Shown here: positions 1 through 9,425 of the stretch, piece by piece
Layout of the letters: each line of letters starts with the position of its first letter
How positions within the stretch are numbered: the first letter of the stretch is position 1
Position numbers and translations under genes: made by a program
Source: Desulfobulbaceae bacterium
GTDB lineage: Bacteria > Desulfobacterota > Desulfobulbia > Desulfobulbales > Desulfocapsaceae
Assembly: GCA_024640625.1 (NCBI GenBank)
Contig: JAHEER010000004.1
Location: forward strand, 1 to 64,000
DNA length: 64,000 nt
Direction: 5' to 3'
Notes under the pieces: generated by a model
The model's database searches: none
Seen by the model: only the letters and a program-made list of their open reading frames with translations
What the model was told of the DNA's origin: nothing

Positions 1-714
1 GAGGCCGCTCCCCTGCCAGAATTTGTCGTCCAGCAGTTAACTGAGCGTCACGGCCAGACTCTGGATGGCAAGTTCAGGATCATAGAGGAACTGCGACCGC
101 TATTTCAGGCGGTAGTGTCTTCGGTTCAACGGGACACGATGGCCCGCCATTTCGGGACCGTCCTGGGCATCGATGGCGCGCAGCTGCTGGCTGAGTTTGG
201 CCCGCATTCACACCGTCCTTCGAGACCTCCTGAGCCGGCGGGTCGAGACAAGAAAAGCAGCGGCCAGTCGGGCCTGGACGGCGCCATGAAGAGCGTGGTC
301 GGATTCATGGTCAGAAACCCGCACTGTTTCGACCGACTTCTGGAGCATGAGATCGATAAGGTCCTGGAAGGCACGGCTGGAGAAATGATTTGCCTGCAAC
401 TCAAAGCTCTGTCTGAACGGGGGAGTATCGATCTTGACCCGGAGGAGCTGTTCAGCGAGCTGCCGCCCGGGGAGGAGCGCACCATCGTGGCCTCGATCCT
501 GACCGAAATGGTGGATCAGGACGAAGCGGGGGCGGACGATTCTTCGTCCATGCTCGATGAGGTCTTGAACTGGCTGGATCGACAGCGACTGAAAAGGCGC
601 TCCGAAGAGCTGATGAAGAAGATATCGGAGGCCGAGAAAATTCAGGATGCAGAGGGTGTAAAAGTACTGCTGCTGGAGAAAATGAAGGTCGACATGGACC
701 TGAAAAATGGCTGA
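1..714 (+). CDS. dnaG: DNA primase, C-terminal part (gene truncated by window start)
   Basis: The frame is open from base 1 to the TGA at 712-714, giving the last 237 residues of a protein that begins upstream. The visible part starts with a helical stretch (about residues 20-65: LDGKFRIIEELRP, then SSVQRDTMARHFG) typical of the end of the primase RNA-polymerase domain, followed by a charged, poorly conserved tail that in this family binds the replicative helicase. The zinc-finger and Toprim catalytic domains would lie outside the window. Placement directly before rpoD on the same strand, the classical dnaG-rpoD arrangement, supports the call. DnaG makes RNA primers for replication in the cytoplasm. 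Identification rests on the C-terminal pattern plus context. Confidence 0.82.
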   Translation, partial: EAAPLPEFVVQQLTERHGQTLDGKFRIIEELRPLFQAVVSSVQRDTMARHFGTVLGIDGAQLLAEFGPHSHRPSRPPEPAGRDKKSSGQSGLDGAMKSVVGFMVRNPHCFDRLLEHEIDKVLEGTAGEMICLQLKALSERGSIDLDPEELFSELPPGEERTIVASILTEMVDQDEAGADDSSSMLDEVLNWLDRQRLKRRSEELMKKISEAEKIQDAEGVKVLLLEKMKVDMDLKNG

Positions 715-947
715 TCGCTAGCCCGGGAGTCAGGGGCCTGAACATCTCCCAGGGTGGAGAAATATTCGGCTGTCGAACACTGATCTGCGGGGTACGATGA
801 GAGATGCGGGGAGACAACTCCAAGCGTTCCCCTTGGGCTGTGCAGGCCGCTGTGGTGCCGGCTCACAGAACTGTCAGGCTGCTCCGTCTGCTGGTCGCGT
901 GCAGCTTGTCTGGGTGGACACCCTGAACTATGATCGCCATGTAGAGA

Positions 948-976
948 TTGATTTTATTGAATCAATACTCTAATAA
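948..976 (+). promoter_or_regulatory. Predicted sigma-70 promoter of rpoD with overlapping palindrome
   Basis: The 347-base gap between dnaG and rpoD (715-1061) holds no gene. Near its end is TTGATT (948-953), 17 bases, then TAATAA (971-976), a good sigma-70 match. The -35 lies inside an inverted repeat, ATTGATT (947-953) and AATCAAT (960-966) with 6 bases between, which could be an operator. The rest of the gap shows no convincing terminator or RNA gene. Confidence 0.5.
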
Positions 977-1061
977 TGGAAATATATCAGACCGGGATAA
1001 AGATTGTCTAAGTGCTTGGATTGCGACGGCATCGGTCTCGATTGATGACAGGGTATAGACA

Positions 1062-2711
1062 ATGGCTGCGGATGAATATAACGATCATGACGGGGAAGAG
1101 TACGATTCCGAGGAAGAGGGCTACATCCAGGATGATGACGCTAATCTCTGGGATCTGACTGGTATTTACCACGCCGAACAGGAGAAGGAAAATGAGCTGC
1201 CGGAATCGGTCCCGTTTGACCGTCGCAAGGGCAACAAGGATCGACGCAGCGGGCCCTTCACCGACCGCCGCCGCGGTGATCGGAGAAAGCGCCGTGTGTC
1301 CCGCTCGGCCGGCAAAGAAAGCGGCCACTCGGCCGATCCGATGAATATCTACCTGCGGGAGATGGGCAGCCTGAAGCTGCTCAGCCACAAAGAGGAGCTC
1401 GAGCTTGCCAAGATGATCGAAGAGGGCAAATTGCGGGTTCAAAACGCCGTCCTTTCCGTCCAGCTGGCTTTGCCGGTCCTCCAAGAGTTGATTTCCGATA
1501 TCCAGGAGGGACGCCTCCAGGTGCACCAGGTGCTGCTCGGCATTGCTGAGGATCGCCCGGACGAGATAAAGAGCGAGACCGACAAGCTTATCGCGCGCTT
1601 CGAGACCGCAATTGCCCTGGACAAGAAGCGTGAACAGCTCATTGACGAGCTGGCCGAAGTCCATGAAGATGTGCACTACGATGACCTGCGCGGCCAAATT
1701 CTGGCCATCGGTGGAGAGATCGCTCTGCTCTTCTCCCACAGGCTGATCTGTCAGGAATGCATCGGCTCCATGACCAGCGCTGTGGAAGAATTGGCCCGGC
1801 GCTTCAGGCAGGTGCTTGTCAAGGTGATGAAGGAAGCCAAGCTGTCATTGATTGAGCAGAATGATCCGGCCTTTGTCGGCGCCATAGAGGCCCAGGTCAA
1901 CCGGCAGTTCATGCTCGAGGCTGGGCTTGACGGCAGAGCCCTGGATTATATCCAGGCTGAAATAGAGAACGGTCGTGACATTACCCGTCATGGCAAGGAA
2001 TCGCTGGTACGGGCCAACCTGAGGCTGGTCATCTCGGTTTCCAAGAAATTCGTCAACCGGGGCCTGCAGTTTTCCGATCTCATCCAGGAAGGCAATATCG
2101 GCCTCATGAAGGCGGTGGACAAGTTCGATTATCATCGCGGCTATAAATTCAGCACCTATGCGACCTGGTGGATCAGGCAGGCGATTACCAGAGGAATAGC
2201 CGATCAGGGGAGAACTATCCGGCTGCCGGTGCACATGATCGAAACCATCAATCGTCTCTTGAGGGTATCCAAGGAGTTTCTCATCGAAGAGCATCGGGAG
2301 CCTACCCCCGAGGAGATGGCACAACAGCTGGGAACCGAAGTCAGCAAGGTGAAAAGCGCCTTGAAAATAGCCAAGGACGCGATCTCGCTCGACACACCCA
2401 TCGGCGATGACGGCGAAACCTTTCTGGGAGATTTTATCGAAGACCAGGACCGGCCCGGACCCCATGACGTATCCATTACCGCCAGTTTGAGTGAATGTCT
2501 GAATCAAGTCATGTCGACGCTGACTCCGCGGGAAGCGAAAGTGCTGAAAATGCGCTACGGAATTGATGTCGAATACGATCACACGCTCGAAGAGGTGGGA
2601 AAATGTTTCGCGGTAACCCGTGAGCGGATCAGGCAGATCGAGGCCCAGGCAATCCAGAAATTGAAGCACCCCTCCCGTATCGAGGAACTCAGGGTTTTCA
2701 TGACCGATTGA
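1062..2711 (+). CDS. rpoD: Primary RNA polymerase sigma factor (sigma-70 family)
   Basis: A 549-residue sigma factor that directs RNA polymerase to housekeeping promoters. Region 1.2 begins near residue 93 (DPMNIYLREMG). A non-conserved spacer follows, then region 2 (LRLVISVSKKF, FSDLIQEGNIGLMKAVDKF, KFSTYATWWIRQAITR near residue 361), region 3 (LPVHMIETINRL) and region 4.2 (LEEVGKCFAVTRERIRQIEA) at the C-terminus. The position after dnaG and the full set of regions 2-4 argue for the primary sigma rather than an alternative one. Oddly, residues 1-92 do not resemble the usual region 1.1: an acidic stretch (1-30) is followed by a strongly basic Arg/Asp repeat (53-78). The ATG at 1062 has only a weak Shine-Dalgarno (GACAGGG). 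Upstream promoter at 948-976. Confidence 0.93.
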   Translation: MAADEYNDHDGEEYDSEEEGYIQDDDANLWDLTGIYHAEQEKENELPESVPFDRRKGNKDRRSGPFTDRRRGDRRKRRVSRSAGKESGHSADPMNIYLREMGSLKLLSHKEELELAKMIEEGKLRVQNAVLSVQLALPVLQELISDIQEGRLQVHQVLLGIAEDRPDEIKSETDKLIARFETAIALDKKREQLIDELAEVHEDVHYDDLRGQILAIGGEIALLFSHRLICQECIGSMTSAVEELARRFRQVLVKVMKEAKLSLIEQNDPAFVGAIEAQVNRQFMLEAGLDGRALDYIQAEIENGRDITRHGKESLVRANLRLVISVSKKFVNRGLQFSDLIQEGNIGLMKAVDKFDYHRGYKFSTYATWWIRQAITRGIADQGRTIRLPVHMIETINRLLRVSKEFLIEEHREPTPEEMAQQLGTEVSKVKSALKIAKDAISLDTPIGDDGETFLGDFIEDQDRPGPHDVSITASLSECLNQVMSTLTPREAKVLKMRYGIDVEYDHTLEEVGKCFAVTRERIRQIEAQAIQKLKHPSRIEELRVFMTD

Positions 2712-2810
2712 TAAATTTGTCAGAACCGTCTGTTACAATCTGTCATCTCAGCAGTATGTTTTCCCGGCCCAACATACCTCGAATCGATACGCAAGGATCT
2801 TCCTTCAGCC

Positions 2811-3944
2811 GTGCCCGCTTCAAGCAGCGTCGAAATTATCAGAGACTGGATAAGCCTGAGCTTGGTGTACGGGGTGGGTCCCACCTTGTTTTACCAGCTG
2901 GTCAACCGCTTCGGCTCCCCTGGCGCAGTGCTGGATGGTCCAGGCCTGGCGGCCAAGGAGTTTGGTGTTGGCTCGAAGCCCGGCTGGCTGGCTGAACTGA
3001 CCGAGGCCGGCAGATTAAGACAGCGGGCGGACCGGGAACTCTTGGCGCTGGACAAGATCGGTGCCAGAGCGCTGATCCGAAGTGATCCGGATTATCCCGA
3101 ACTGCTGCGTCATATAGGACAGCCGCCGCCTGTCGTCTACCTGCATGGTGATGGAAGGCTGCTGGACATGGCCTCGGTGGCCATCGTTGGTTCTCGGGCG
3201 GCGACCAGTTACGGTCGCAGGGTGTGCCGGACAATAGCCCGGGCCCTGGCTAATGCCGGGATCTGTGTGGTCTCGGGGCTGGCATCTGGCATCGATGCAG
3301 AGGCCCATGCCGGTGCGCTTGACGCCGTCGGCGCCACTGTCGGGGTACTGGGCTGCGGCCTCGACGTAATCTACCCGCGGGAGAACCGCCATTTATATGA
3401 AAGGATTCGGCAATCAGGACTACTGATCAGCGAATATCCGCTTGGCACCCCTCCGGAGGGGTTCAGGTTTCCGGCCCGTAACCGAATTATCGCCGGTCTG
3501 AGCAGAGGGGTGGTAGTGGTCGAGGCCTCGAAAAAATCCGGATCGCTGATCACTGTTCAGCATGCGCTTGAGCAGGGACGGGAGGTATGTGCCGTACCCG
3601 GTCAGGTAGACTCCGTTAAAAGCGCCGGTACCCATTGGCTGGTTCAGCAGGGCGCTGCCCTGGTGGTATCGGCGGCCGACATACTCAGCCACCTGGCGAT
3701 TGATCAAGGGGCTGAGGCGGCTTTGGCAAAGAGCAGCACTGTGGTTCGGCGGGTGCTTGAGCCGCTGCACCGGGACCTGCTGGCAATTATCGAGCTCTAT
3801 CCCCAGCCCCGCGAGGTGCTGCTCCAACAATCCGGTCTTCCGGCTGCGCGATTCAACGAGGCGCTGCTGATGCTTGAGTTGGAAGGTCTAGTCAATACGG
3901 CGCCTGGAGACATGATTTATAAATCAACGGAAAACAGGGGCTGA
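2811..3944 (+). CDS. dprA: DNA-processing protein DprA (Smf)
   Basis: A 377-residue DprA/Smf protein, which binds incoming single-stranded DNA and loads RecA. An N-terminal SAM/HhH-like part (SLSLVYGVGPTLFYQL) precedes the Rossmann-like core: VAIVGSRAATSYGRR, VVSGLASGIDAEAH, LGCGLDVIYPREN, FPARNRIIAGLS and VVEASKKSGSLITV. A C-terminal winged-helix segment (LLAIIELYPQPREVLLQQSG) completes the long form. The start is a GTG at 2811 with AAGGA about 14 bases upstream; the family's usual N-terminus fits this start. It lies 99 bases after rpoD and 33 before rpe, so co-transcription is plausible. Many non-transforming bacteria keep dprA, so the gene alone does not prove competence. Confidence 0.93.
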   Translation: MPASSSVEIIRDWISLSLVYGVGPTLFYQLVNRFGSPGAVLDGPGLAAKEFGVGSKPGWLAELTEAGRLRQRADRELLALDKIGARALIRSDPDYPELLRHIGQPPPVVYLHGDGRLLDMASVAIVGSRAATSYGRRVCRTIARALANAGICVVSGLASGIDAEAHAGALDAVGATVGVLGCGLDVIYPRENRHLYERIRQSGLLISEYPLGTPPEGFRFPARNRIIAGLSRGVVVVEASKKSGSLITVQHALEQGREVCAVPGQVDSVKSAGTHWLVQQGAALVVSAADILSHLAIDQGAEAALAKSSTVVRRVLEPLHRDLLAIIELYPQPREVLLQQSGLPAARFNEALLMLELEGLVNTAPGDMIYKSTENRG

Positions 3945-3977
3945 GAAAGCTGCTGCCAGCGCTTGTGAGGATCTCAT

Positions 3978-4670
3978 ATGAATAGTGACATACTGATTGC
4001 ACCGTCGATATTGTCAGCCGATTTTGGCAGGCTCGAAGAAGAAATCCAGGCGGTCGATGAAGGTGGGGCCGATGTGATTCATGTGGATGTCATGGATGGA
4101 CATTTTGTTCCCAATATCACCATTGGTCCACTGGTGGTGAAGGCAGCCCGCAAAGCAACCGACAAACCGCTTGACGTACATCTGATGATCAGTGATGCTG
4201 ACTTCTACATTGATCAATTTATTGATGCCGGCGCCGATTGGATCACCGTCCATGTGGAGGCCTGCACCCATCTGCAGCGCACCCTCAGCTATATTCGCGA
4301 GCAGGGGCTGCTTGCAGGTGCCGTACTTAATCCGGCGACCCCCCTGGATATGGTGGAGTTCGTGCTTGATGACCTTGACCTGGTGATGCTGATGACGGTC
4401 AATCCGGGATTTGGCGGTCAGTCTTTTATTCCGGCCATCCTGGAGAAGATCCGGCGGCTCAAGAAGATGATCGACAGCCGGGGGCTCGAGGTGGGCATCG
4501 AAGTGGATGGCGGAATTGGTCCCCAGACCATTGCTACTGTGGCCTCTGCAGGCGCCAACATCTTCGTTGCCGGTTCAGCAGTCTACGGCAGTGCTGATTA
4601 TCATAAGACAATTGCCGAACTGCGTCGCCTGGCCGACACGGGAACAAGTCCCATCATAGAAAAGGAATGA
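3978..4670 (+). CDS. rpe: Ribulose-phosphate 3-epimerase
   Basis: A 230-residue TIM-barrel enzyme interconverting ribulose-5-phosphate and xylulose-5-phosphate in the pentose phosphate pathway. Family signatures are intact: APSILSADFGRLEEE at the N-terminus, the metal and substrate motif HVDVMDGHFVPNITIGP, HLMI in the middle, MTVNPGFGGQSFIP, and the phosphate-binding EVDGGI. Length is standard. ATG at 3978 is preceded by GAGG. It precedes pgi by 46 bases, placing two sugar-phosphate isomerases together. Confidence 0.97.
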   Translation: MNSDILIAPSILSADFGRLEEEIQAVDEGGADVIHVDVMDGHFVPNITIGPLVVKAARKATDKPLDVHLMISDADFYIDQFIDAGADWITVHVEACTHLQRTLSYIREQGLLAGAVLNPATPLDMVEFVLDDLDLVMLMTVNPGFGGQSFIPAILEKIRRLKKMIDSRGLEVGIEVDGGIGPQTIATVASAGANIFVAGSAVYGSADYHKTIAELRRLADTGTSPIIEKE

Positions 4671-4716
4671 GTGTTGGGGCACTAGAAGTAAAGAAAACGA
4701 CAATGGAGCGGTGCCG

Positions 4717-6285
4717 ATGACAACCGATGTGAGTGACAGCCGAGCGTGGCGAAAATTGCAGAAACTGGCCCAGAACCCTTATGACCTTGCCGCTCCCGGA
4801 GCATTGGGACAGGAGGGCAGAATCGCTGAGCTGATTTGTGCTTCGGCAGACCTGCGGCTTTTTTACGCGGCCCAGCGGGTGGACGGCGATGTGCTGGCGG
4901 CCTTTCAGGATTTTGCCGACGAACATCGGCTGGTTGAGCGCTTCAAAGAGATGAGAAGAGGTGCGGTGATCAACAAAATCTCGGGGTGGGAAAGCGAGAA
5001 CCGTCAAGTGCTGCACACTTCATCCCGGGATATCTTCACGGACCGGCCCAAAGAGCCGGATTCAGCTCGTCAGGCTACTGCCGAGCTGAAAAAGCTTGAA
5101 TCATTTTTACACGAGATCGATGAGCAGAACCAGTTCACCACCATGGTCAATGTCGGTATCGGAGGTTCGGACCTCGGACCGAGAGCGGTGTATGAGGCCC
5201 TTCAGGCGCACAAACTGGAGAGCCGGCAGGTTCATTTCATCGCCAATGTCGACCCCGATGATGCGGCCCGGGTACTGGCCTCGATTGATCCCTCCAGGAC
5301 TCTGGTGTCGGTGGTCTCAAAGAGCGGCTCGACGCTTGAAACGCGCACCAATGAAGAGCTGGTGCGCTCCAGGTTCGAGCAGGCCGGGGTCGATCCAGCG
5401 CGACACTTTATCGCCGTCACCGGCAAAGGCAGTCCGATGGACAATCCGGAGAAGTATCTGCGTTCGTTTTATATGTACGATTATATAGGCGGCAGATACA
5501 GCGTCACCTCAATGGTCGGCAGTGTCAGCCTGGGATTTGCCCTCGGTGCAGAGCAGCTGAAAGCTTTTCTCAGGGGAGCCTCTGAGATGGATGATGCCTG
5601 CGAGATCTACAAGGTAACCGATAATATGGCTCTGCTGCTGGCCTTGCTGGGCATCTGGAACCACAATTTCCTCGGCTGTCCGACCCTGGCGGTACTGCCT
5701 TACAGTCAGGCCCTGCACAGGTTTCCCGCCCACCTGCAGCAGTGCGACATGGAAAGTAACGGTAAATCAATCACCGTGGCCGGTCATCCCGCACCAGTCA
5801 AGACTGGGCCGGTGGTCTGGGGCGAACCGGGAACCAATGGCCAGCATGCCTTCTACCAACTGCTGCACCAGGGTACTGAAATCGTTCCCGCCGAGTTCAT
5901 TGGCTTTCTCGACAGCCAGTACGGCGAGGATATCACAGTTGAGGGCACCACTTCGCAGCAGAAGCTGCTCGCCAATCTCATGGCCCAGGTCGTCGCTCTG
6001 GCGACGGGCCGGCAGCATGAGAATCCCAACAAGCGCTTCAGCGGCAACCGGCCAAGTTCAATGATCATCGCCCCCAGACTCGACCCTCTGAATATGGGCC
6101 GTTTGCTCTCCCTCTATGAAGCCAAGATAGTGTTCCAGGGATTTGCCTGGAACATCAATTCCTTCGACCAGGAGGGAGTGGAACTGGGAAAGGTCCTGGC
6201 CAACCGCTTTCTGGAGCACATGAAGGCCAACAAAAAATGTGGTACTTCCGTGGAGGAGCAATTCCTCGCAGCGCTTTACAAATAA
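4717..6285 (+). CDS. pgi: Glucose-6-phosphate isomerase
   Basis: Interconverts glucose-6-phosphate and fructose-6-phosphate (glycolysis, gluconeogenesis, glycogen turnover). The 522-residue protein carries the SIS-fold signatures NVGIGGSDLGPRAVYEAL, VVSKSGSTLETRTNEE, GGRYSVTSMVG, QQCDMESNGKS, VVWGEPGTNGQHAF (catalytic Glu) and INSFDQEGVELGK (catalytic Lys). The start at ATG 4717 is preferred over the GTG at 4711 because GGAG at 4705-4708 is 8 bases from the ATG but only 2 from the GTG. Probably co-transcribed with rpe. No convincing terminator was found before the dsr promoter region. Confidence 0.97.
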   Translation: MTTDVSDSRAWRKLQKLAQNPYDLAAPGALGQEGRIAELICASADLRLFYAAQRVDGDVLAAFQDFADEHRLVERFKEMRRGAVINKISGWESENRQVLHTSSRDIFTDRPKEPDSARQATAELKKLESFLHEIDEQNQFTTMVNVGIGGSDLGPRAVYEALQAHKLESRQVHFIANVDPDDAARVLASIDPSRTLVSVVSKSGSTLETRTNEELVRSRFEQAGVDPARHFIAVTGKGSPMDNPEKYLRSFYMYDYIGGRYSVTSMVGSVSLGFALGAEQLKAFLRGASEMDDACEIYKVTDNMALLLALLGIWNHNFLGCPTLAVLPYSQALHRFPAHLQQCDMESNGKSITVAGHPAPVKTGPVVWGEPGTNGQHAFYQLLHQGTEIVPAEFIGFLDSQYGEDITVEGTTSQQKLLANLMAQVVALATGRQHENPNKRFSGNRPSSMIIAPRLDPLNMGRLLSLYEAKIVFQGFAWNINSFDQEGVELGKVLANRFLEHMKANKKCGTSVEEQFLAALYK

Positions 6286-6353
6286 AGGGCTGGAGCGTGC
6301 TTCGAGCGGTGAACGACTGTTCATTTTCGGGGCCGAAACCGGTTGCTTTTTTG

Positions 6354-6382
6354 TTGACAAAAGAAACCTGGAGTTATATCCT
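6354..6382 (+). promoter_or_regulatory. Predicted promoter and leader region of dsrAB
   Basis: The gap 6286-6577 upstream of dsrA contains TTGACA (6354-6359), 17 bases, then TATCCT (6377-6382), which would give a leader of about 190 bases. A second, weaker candidate, TTGTTC (6500-6505) and TATAGA (6523-6528) with 17 bases between, lies closer to dsrA. Both are called by eye. Confidence 0.45.
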
Positions 6383-6577
6383 CATCTGCTACATAATTAT
6401 TCGCCGGTTCAGTGTATTGTGCTTTCGTTGCGCGAGTAAGCCAGTTGAAAGATAACAAAAGATTAAAGAGAGCCCGATACCGCACACAGGCTGGTTCTTT
6501 TGTTCATGATACGTGATCTGTATATAGAGATTTTTGGATAGGGTTGTAGTACTAACAGTAATTTAAAGGAGGAAATC

Positions 6578-7858
6578 ATGGCAAAACATGAGACACCCTT
6601 GTTGGACCAGCTGGAGGGCGGCCCCTGGCCGAGCTTCGTAAGCGACCTGAAGCATCAGGCCGAGACCAAGCCGGAAGTATACGACATCCTTGGTCAGCTT
6701 GAACTGTCTTACAAGGACCGGATCACCCATTGGAAACACGGCGGCATCGTCGGAGTTTTCGGCTACGGCGGCGGCATTGTCGGTCGTTATTCTGATGTTC
6801 CTGAGCAATTTCCGGGTGTTGAGCATTTCCACACCATACGTGTTGCCCAGCCGGCATCGAAATACTATTCCACCGAGAACCTGCGCAAGCTCATGGATCT
6901 CTGGGAGAAGCACGGTTCTGGCGTCACCAACATGCACGGTTCCACTGGAGACATCATTCTGCTTGGCTGCCGGACAGAGGCACTCGAACCGTTTTTCTGG
7001 GATCTCACCCATGATATGGGTCAGGACCTCGGCGGTTCCGGCTCCAACCTGCGTACTCCGGAGTGTTGTCTTGGTCAGTCGCGCTGCGAGTGGGCCTGCT
7101 ACGACACCCAGGAGACCTGCTATCATCTGACCCTGCACTATCAGGATGAGATCCATCGGCCGGCCTTCCCGTACAAGTTCAAATTCAAATTCTCCGGTTG
7201 TGCCAACGATTGTGTCGCCGCGATTGCCCGCTCCGACATATCCGTCATCGGTACCTGGAGAGACGAGATCCGCATCGATCAGGCCGCGGTAAAAGAATAC
7301 GTTGCCGGCAACTATCCGGCCAACGGCGGTTCGCACAGCGGTCGCGATTGGGGTCCGTTCGACATCCAGAAAGAGGTTATCGACCTCTGCCCGACCGAAT
7401 GTATGTGGATGGAAGGCGACGAACTGAAAATCGACGACAAGGAATGTACCCGCTGCATGCACTGCATCAACGTCATGCCTCGGGCCCTGCGTCCCGGCGC
7501 AGATCAGGGAGCCTCCGTTCTGGTTGGCGCCAAAGCCCCGATCCTCGACGGTGCCCAGATGTCGACCCTGATCGTTCCTTTCATGAAAGTTGAAAAGGAG
7601 AACGAATACGAGGAACTGATCGAGTTCATCGAAACCGTTTGGGATTGGTGGATGGAAGTCGGTAAGAACCGTGAGCGTGTTGGTGAGACCATGCAGCGTA
7701 TCGGCCTGAACAACTTTATCAAGATTATGGGTCTCGAGCCGATTCCTCAGATGATCAGGATTCCGCGTGAGAATCCCTACGTCTTCTGGGCCGAGGAAGA
7801 GGTTGAAGGCGGTTTTGATCGTGACATCGACGAATTCCGCGCCCGTCACGCTGCCTAA
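6578..7858 (+). CDS. dsrA: Dissimilatory sulfite reductase, alpha subunit
   Basis: The alpha subunit of the siroheme enzyme that reduces sulfite in the last stage of sulfate respiration, in the cytoplasm with DsrB and DsrC. The 426-residue protein shows the siroheme/[4Fe-4S] cysteines as C-x5-C (CCLGQSRC) and C-x3-C (SGCANDC). It also has an inserted ferredoxin domain (CPTECMW, then [16 protein letters not shown]) carrying a second [4Fe-4S] cluster, and the reductase-type N-terminus [19 protein letters not shown] very strong Shine-Dalgarno, AAAGGAGGAA, precedes ATG 6578. dsrB follows after 44 bases. The combination with dsrD marks the reductive, sulfate-reducing Dsr type. Confidence 0.98.
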   Translation: MAKHETPLLDQLEGGPWPSFVSDLKHQAETKPEVYDILGQLELSYKDRITHWKHGGIVGVFGYGGGIVGRYSDVPEQFPGVEHFHTIRVAQPASKYYSTENLRKLMDLWEKHGSGVTNMHGSTGDIILLGCRTEALEPFFWDLTHDMGQDLGGSGSNLRTPECCLGQSRCEWACYDTQETCYHLTLHYQDEIHRPAFPYKFKFKFSGCANDCVAAIARSDISVIGTWRDEIRIDQAAVKEYVAGNYPANGGSHSGRDWGPFDIQKEVIDLCPTECMWMEGDELKIDDKECTRCMHCINVMPRALRPGADQGASVLVGAKAPILDGAQMSTLIVPFMKVEKENEYEELIEFIETVWDWWMEVGKNRERVGETMQRIGLNNFIKIMGLEPIPQMIRIPRENPYVFWAEEEVEGGFDRDIDEFRARHAA

Positions 7859-7902
7859 TCGGATTATTACTATTTATCATTAACTATATAAGGAGAAATA
7901 TC

Positions 7903-9030
7903 ATGGGATATAATCCGGACAAACCGATGGAAGGACGTATCACAGATCTTGGTCCGCCACATTACGCGCAGTTCTTCCCGCCGGTCATTAAGGAGAACAA
8001 AGGCAAGTGGCTGTGGCACGAAATTCTGCAGCCCGGCGTCCTGATGCACAAATCTGAAACCGGCGACGAAGTCTATACCGTGCGCGTTGGTACCGCTCGA
8101 CTGATGACCTGTCAATTCGTTCGCGAGATCTGCGATATTGCCGACGCCCACTGCGACGGCCACCTGCGTTTCACCACCAGGAACAACATCGAGTTCATGG
8201 TTGACGCAAAAGACAAGGTTCAGCCCCTGCTTGACGATCTGGCCAGCCGCGGCAACAAGTTCCCCGTAGGCGGAACCGGTGCCGGCGTCACCAATATCGT
8301 TCACACCCAGGGCTGGATCCACTGCCACACCCCGGCCACCGATGCGTCAGGACCGGTCAAGGTAGTCATGGACGAGCTGTTCGAATACTTCACCTCCATG
8401 ACCCTGCCGGCTCAGGTGCGTATCGCTCTGGCCTGCTGCTTGAACATGTGCGGTGCGGTACATGCGTCCGACATCGCCATACTCGGTATCCATCGTAAGC
8501 CGCCGATGATCGATCACAAGCGCATCACCGGTGTCTGCGAACTGCCGCTGGCCATCGCCTCCTGTCCGCTGGGAGCCGTAAAGCCCGCCAAAGCTATGGT
8601 TGACGGTGAGGAAATCAAGTCAGTATCAGTTACTGTTGAGCGCTGTATGTTCTGCGGTAACTGCTACACCATGTGTCCGGCCATGCCGATGGCAGACCCG
8701 GATGGTGACGGAATTGCAATTCTGGTCGGCGGCAAGGTATCCAATACCCGTTCGGCGCCAAAATTCTCCAAACTGGTTATTCCGTTCCTGCCCAACAACA
8801 CGCCGCTCTGGCCGGAGACCGTTGAGGCAGTGAAGAAGATTCTCGAAGCCTATGCAAAAGACGCGAAAAAATACGAGCGTGTTGGCGAGTGGGCCGAAAG
8901 GATTGGTTGGGAGCGTTTCTTTGAGAAATGCGATATCCCATTTACAGAAAAGAGCATCGATGACTACCGCCTGGCGTATAATACCTGGCGCACAACCACT
9001 CAGTTCAAGTTCACCAGCCATATCAAGTAG
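7903..9030 (+). CDS. dsrB: Dissimilatory sulfite reductase, beta subunit
   Basis: The beta subunit of DsrAB, 375 residues, carrying the catalytic siroheme site. Cluster-binding cysteines are visible in [17 protein letters not shown], with a ferredoxin insert at [19 protein letters not shown]. The [17 protein letters not shown] segment is characteristic of DsrB. ATG 7903 follows AAGGAGAAAT. Expressed with dsrA (gap 44 bases). A 12-bp hairpin 30 bases downstream separates it from dsrD. Confidence 0.98.
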   Translation: MGYNPDKPMEGRITDLGPPHYAQFFPPVIKENKGKWLWHEILQPGVLMHKSETGDEVYTVRVGTARLMTCQFVREICDIADAHCDGHLRFTTRNNIEFMVDAKDKVQPLLDDLASRGNKFPVGGTGAGVTNIVHTQGWIHCHTPATDASGPVKVVMDELFEYFTSMTLPAQVRIALACCLNMCGAVHASDIAILGIHRKPPMIDHKRITGVCELPLAIASCPLGAVKPAKAMVDGEEIKSVSVTVERCMFCGNCYTMCPAMPMADPDGDGIAILVGGKVSNTRSAPKFSKLVIPFLPNNTPLWPETVEAVKKILEAYAKDAKKYERVGEWAERIGWERFFEKCDIPFTEKSIDDYRLAYNTWRTTTQFKFTSHIK

Positions 9031-9059
9031 TTGACTTGACTGGTTTTCTGCTGATCGAG

Positions 9060-9086
9060 AGCCCGTCCCGCACTGCGGGGCGGGCT
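9060..9086 (+). terminator. Strong hairpin between dsrB and dsrD (attenuator or stabiliser)
   Basis: Two 12-base arms, 9060-9071 and 9075-9086, pair completely (one G-U) around a 3-base loop. No clean U-tract follows (TTGATGCCCTTTT), so it is more likely a partial terminator or an mRNA 3'-end stabiliser or processing site than a full terminator. It would allow dsrAB and dsrD to be expressed at different levels. Confidence 0.6.
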
Positions 9087-9125
9087 TTGATGCCCTTTTG
9101 GTCACATTAAAAAAGGAGAAAGAAA

Positions 9126-9362
9126 ATGCCTCTGAGTGATGATGAACTAAAAGATGCCATTTGTGAGAAAGCCGCAAAATCGCCGAAGCCGCAGCTCTAC
9201 ATAAAAGATTTTTACAAGTGCGATCCGGACGCCAAGCCACGCAAGATCAAGAATGTCGCCAACGAACTCGTTCGTGAAGGTCGGTTGATGTTCTGGTCGT
9301 CTGGTTCAACCACCATGTATGCGGATCCGAGTCGTATTCAGAACGAGGAAAAAAATAGGTAG
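9126..9362 (+). CDS. dsrD: DsrD, activator of dissimilatory sulfite reductase
   Basis: A 78-residue winged-helix protein found next to dsrAB in sulfate reducers. The sequence SPKPQLYIKDFYKC, then PRKIKNVANELVREGRLMFW, matches the DsrD fold and its usual length. The family is known to stimulate DsrAB catalysis and is absent from sulfur oxidisers, so it supports a reductive role for this locus. ATG 9126 is preceded by AAAAAAGGAGAAAG, a strong ribosome site. It is flanked by two hairpins (9060-9086 and 9388-9421) that would produce a discrete short transcript. Confidence 0.96.
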   Translation: MPLSDDELKDAICEKAAKSPKPQLYIKDFYKCDPDAKPRKIKNVANELVREGRLMFWSSGSTTMYADPSRIQNEEKNR

Positions 9363-9387
9363 ACGAACTCCTTCTGACCTCGATTGC

Positions 9388-9421
9388 AGCGCAAAGTTCA
9401 GCTGAACTTTGCGCTTTTTTT
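9388..9421 (+). terminator. Rho-independent terminator of dsrD
   Basis: A perfect 28-base palindrome (9388-9401 with 9402-9415; stem of about 12 bp after loop relief) is followed directly by a run of T residues to 9421. The T-run ends only 4 bases before the birA ATG. Confidence 0.9.
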
Positions 9422-9425
9422 ATTT

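Noticed and set aside
2708-2995. Short frame overlapping the rpoD end and the dprA start
   Set aside because: dprA in another frame explains the coding signal, and the frame has no family resemblance.
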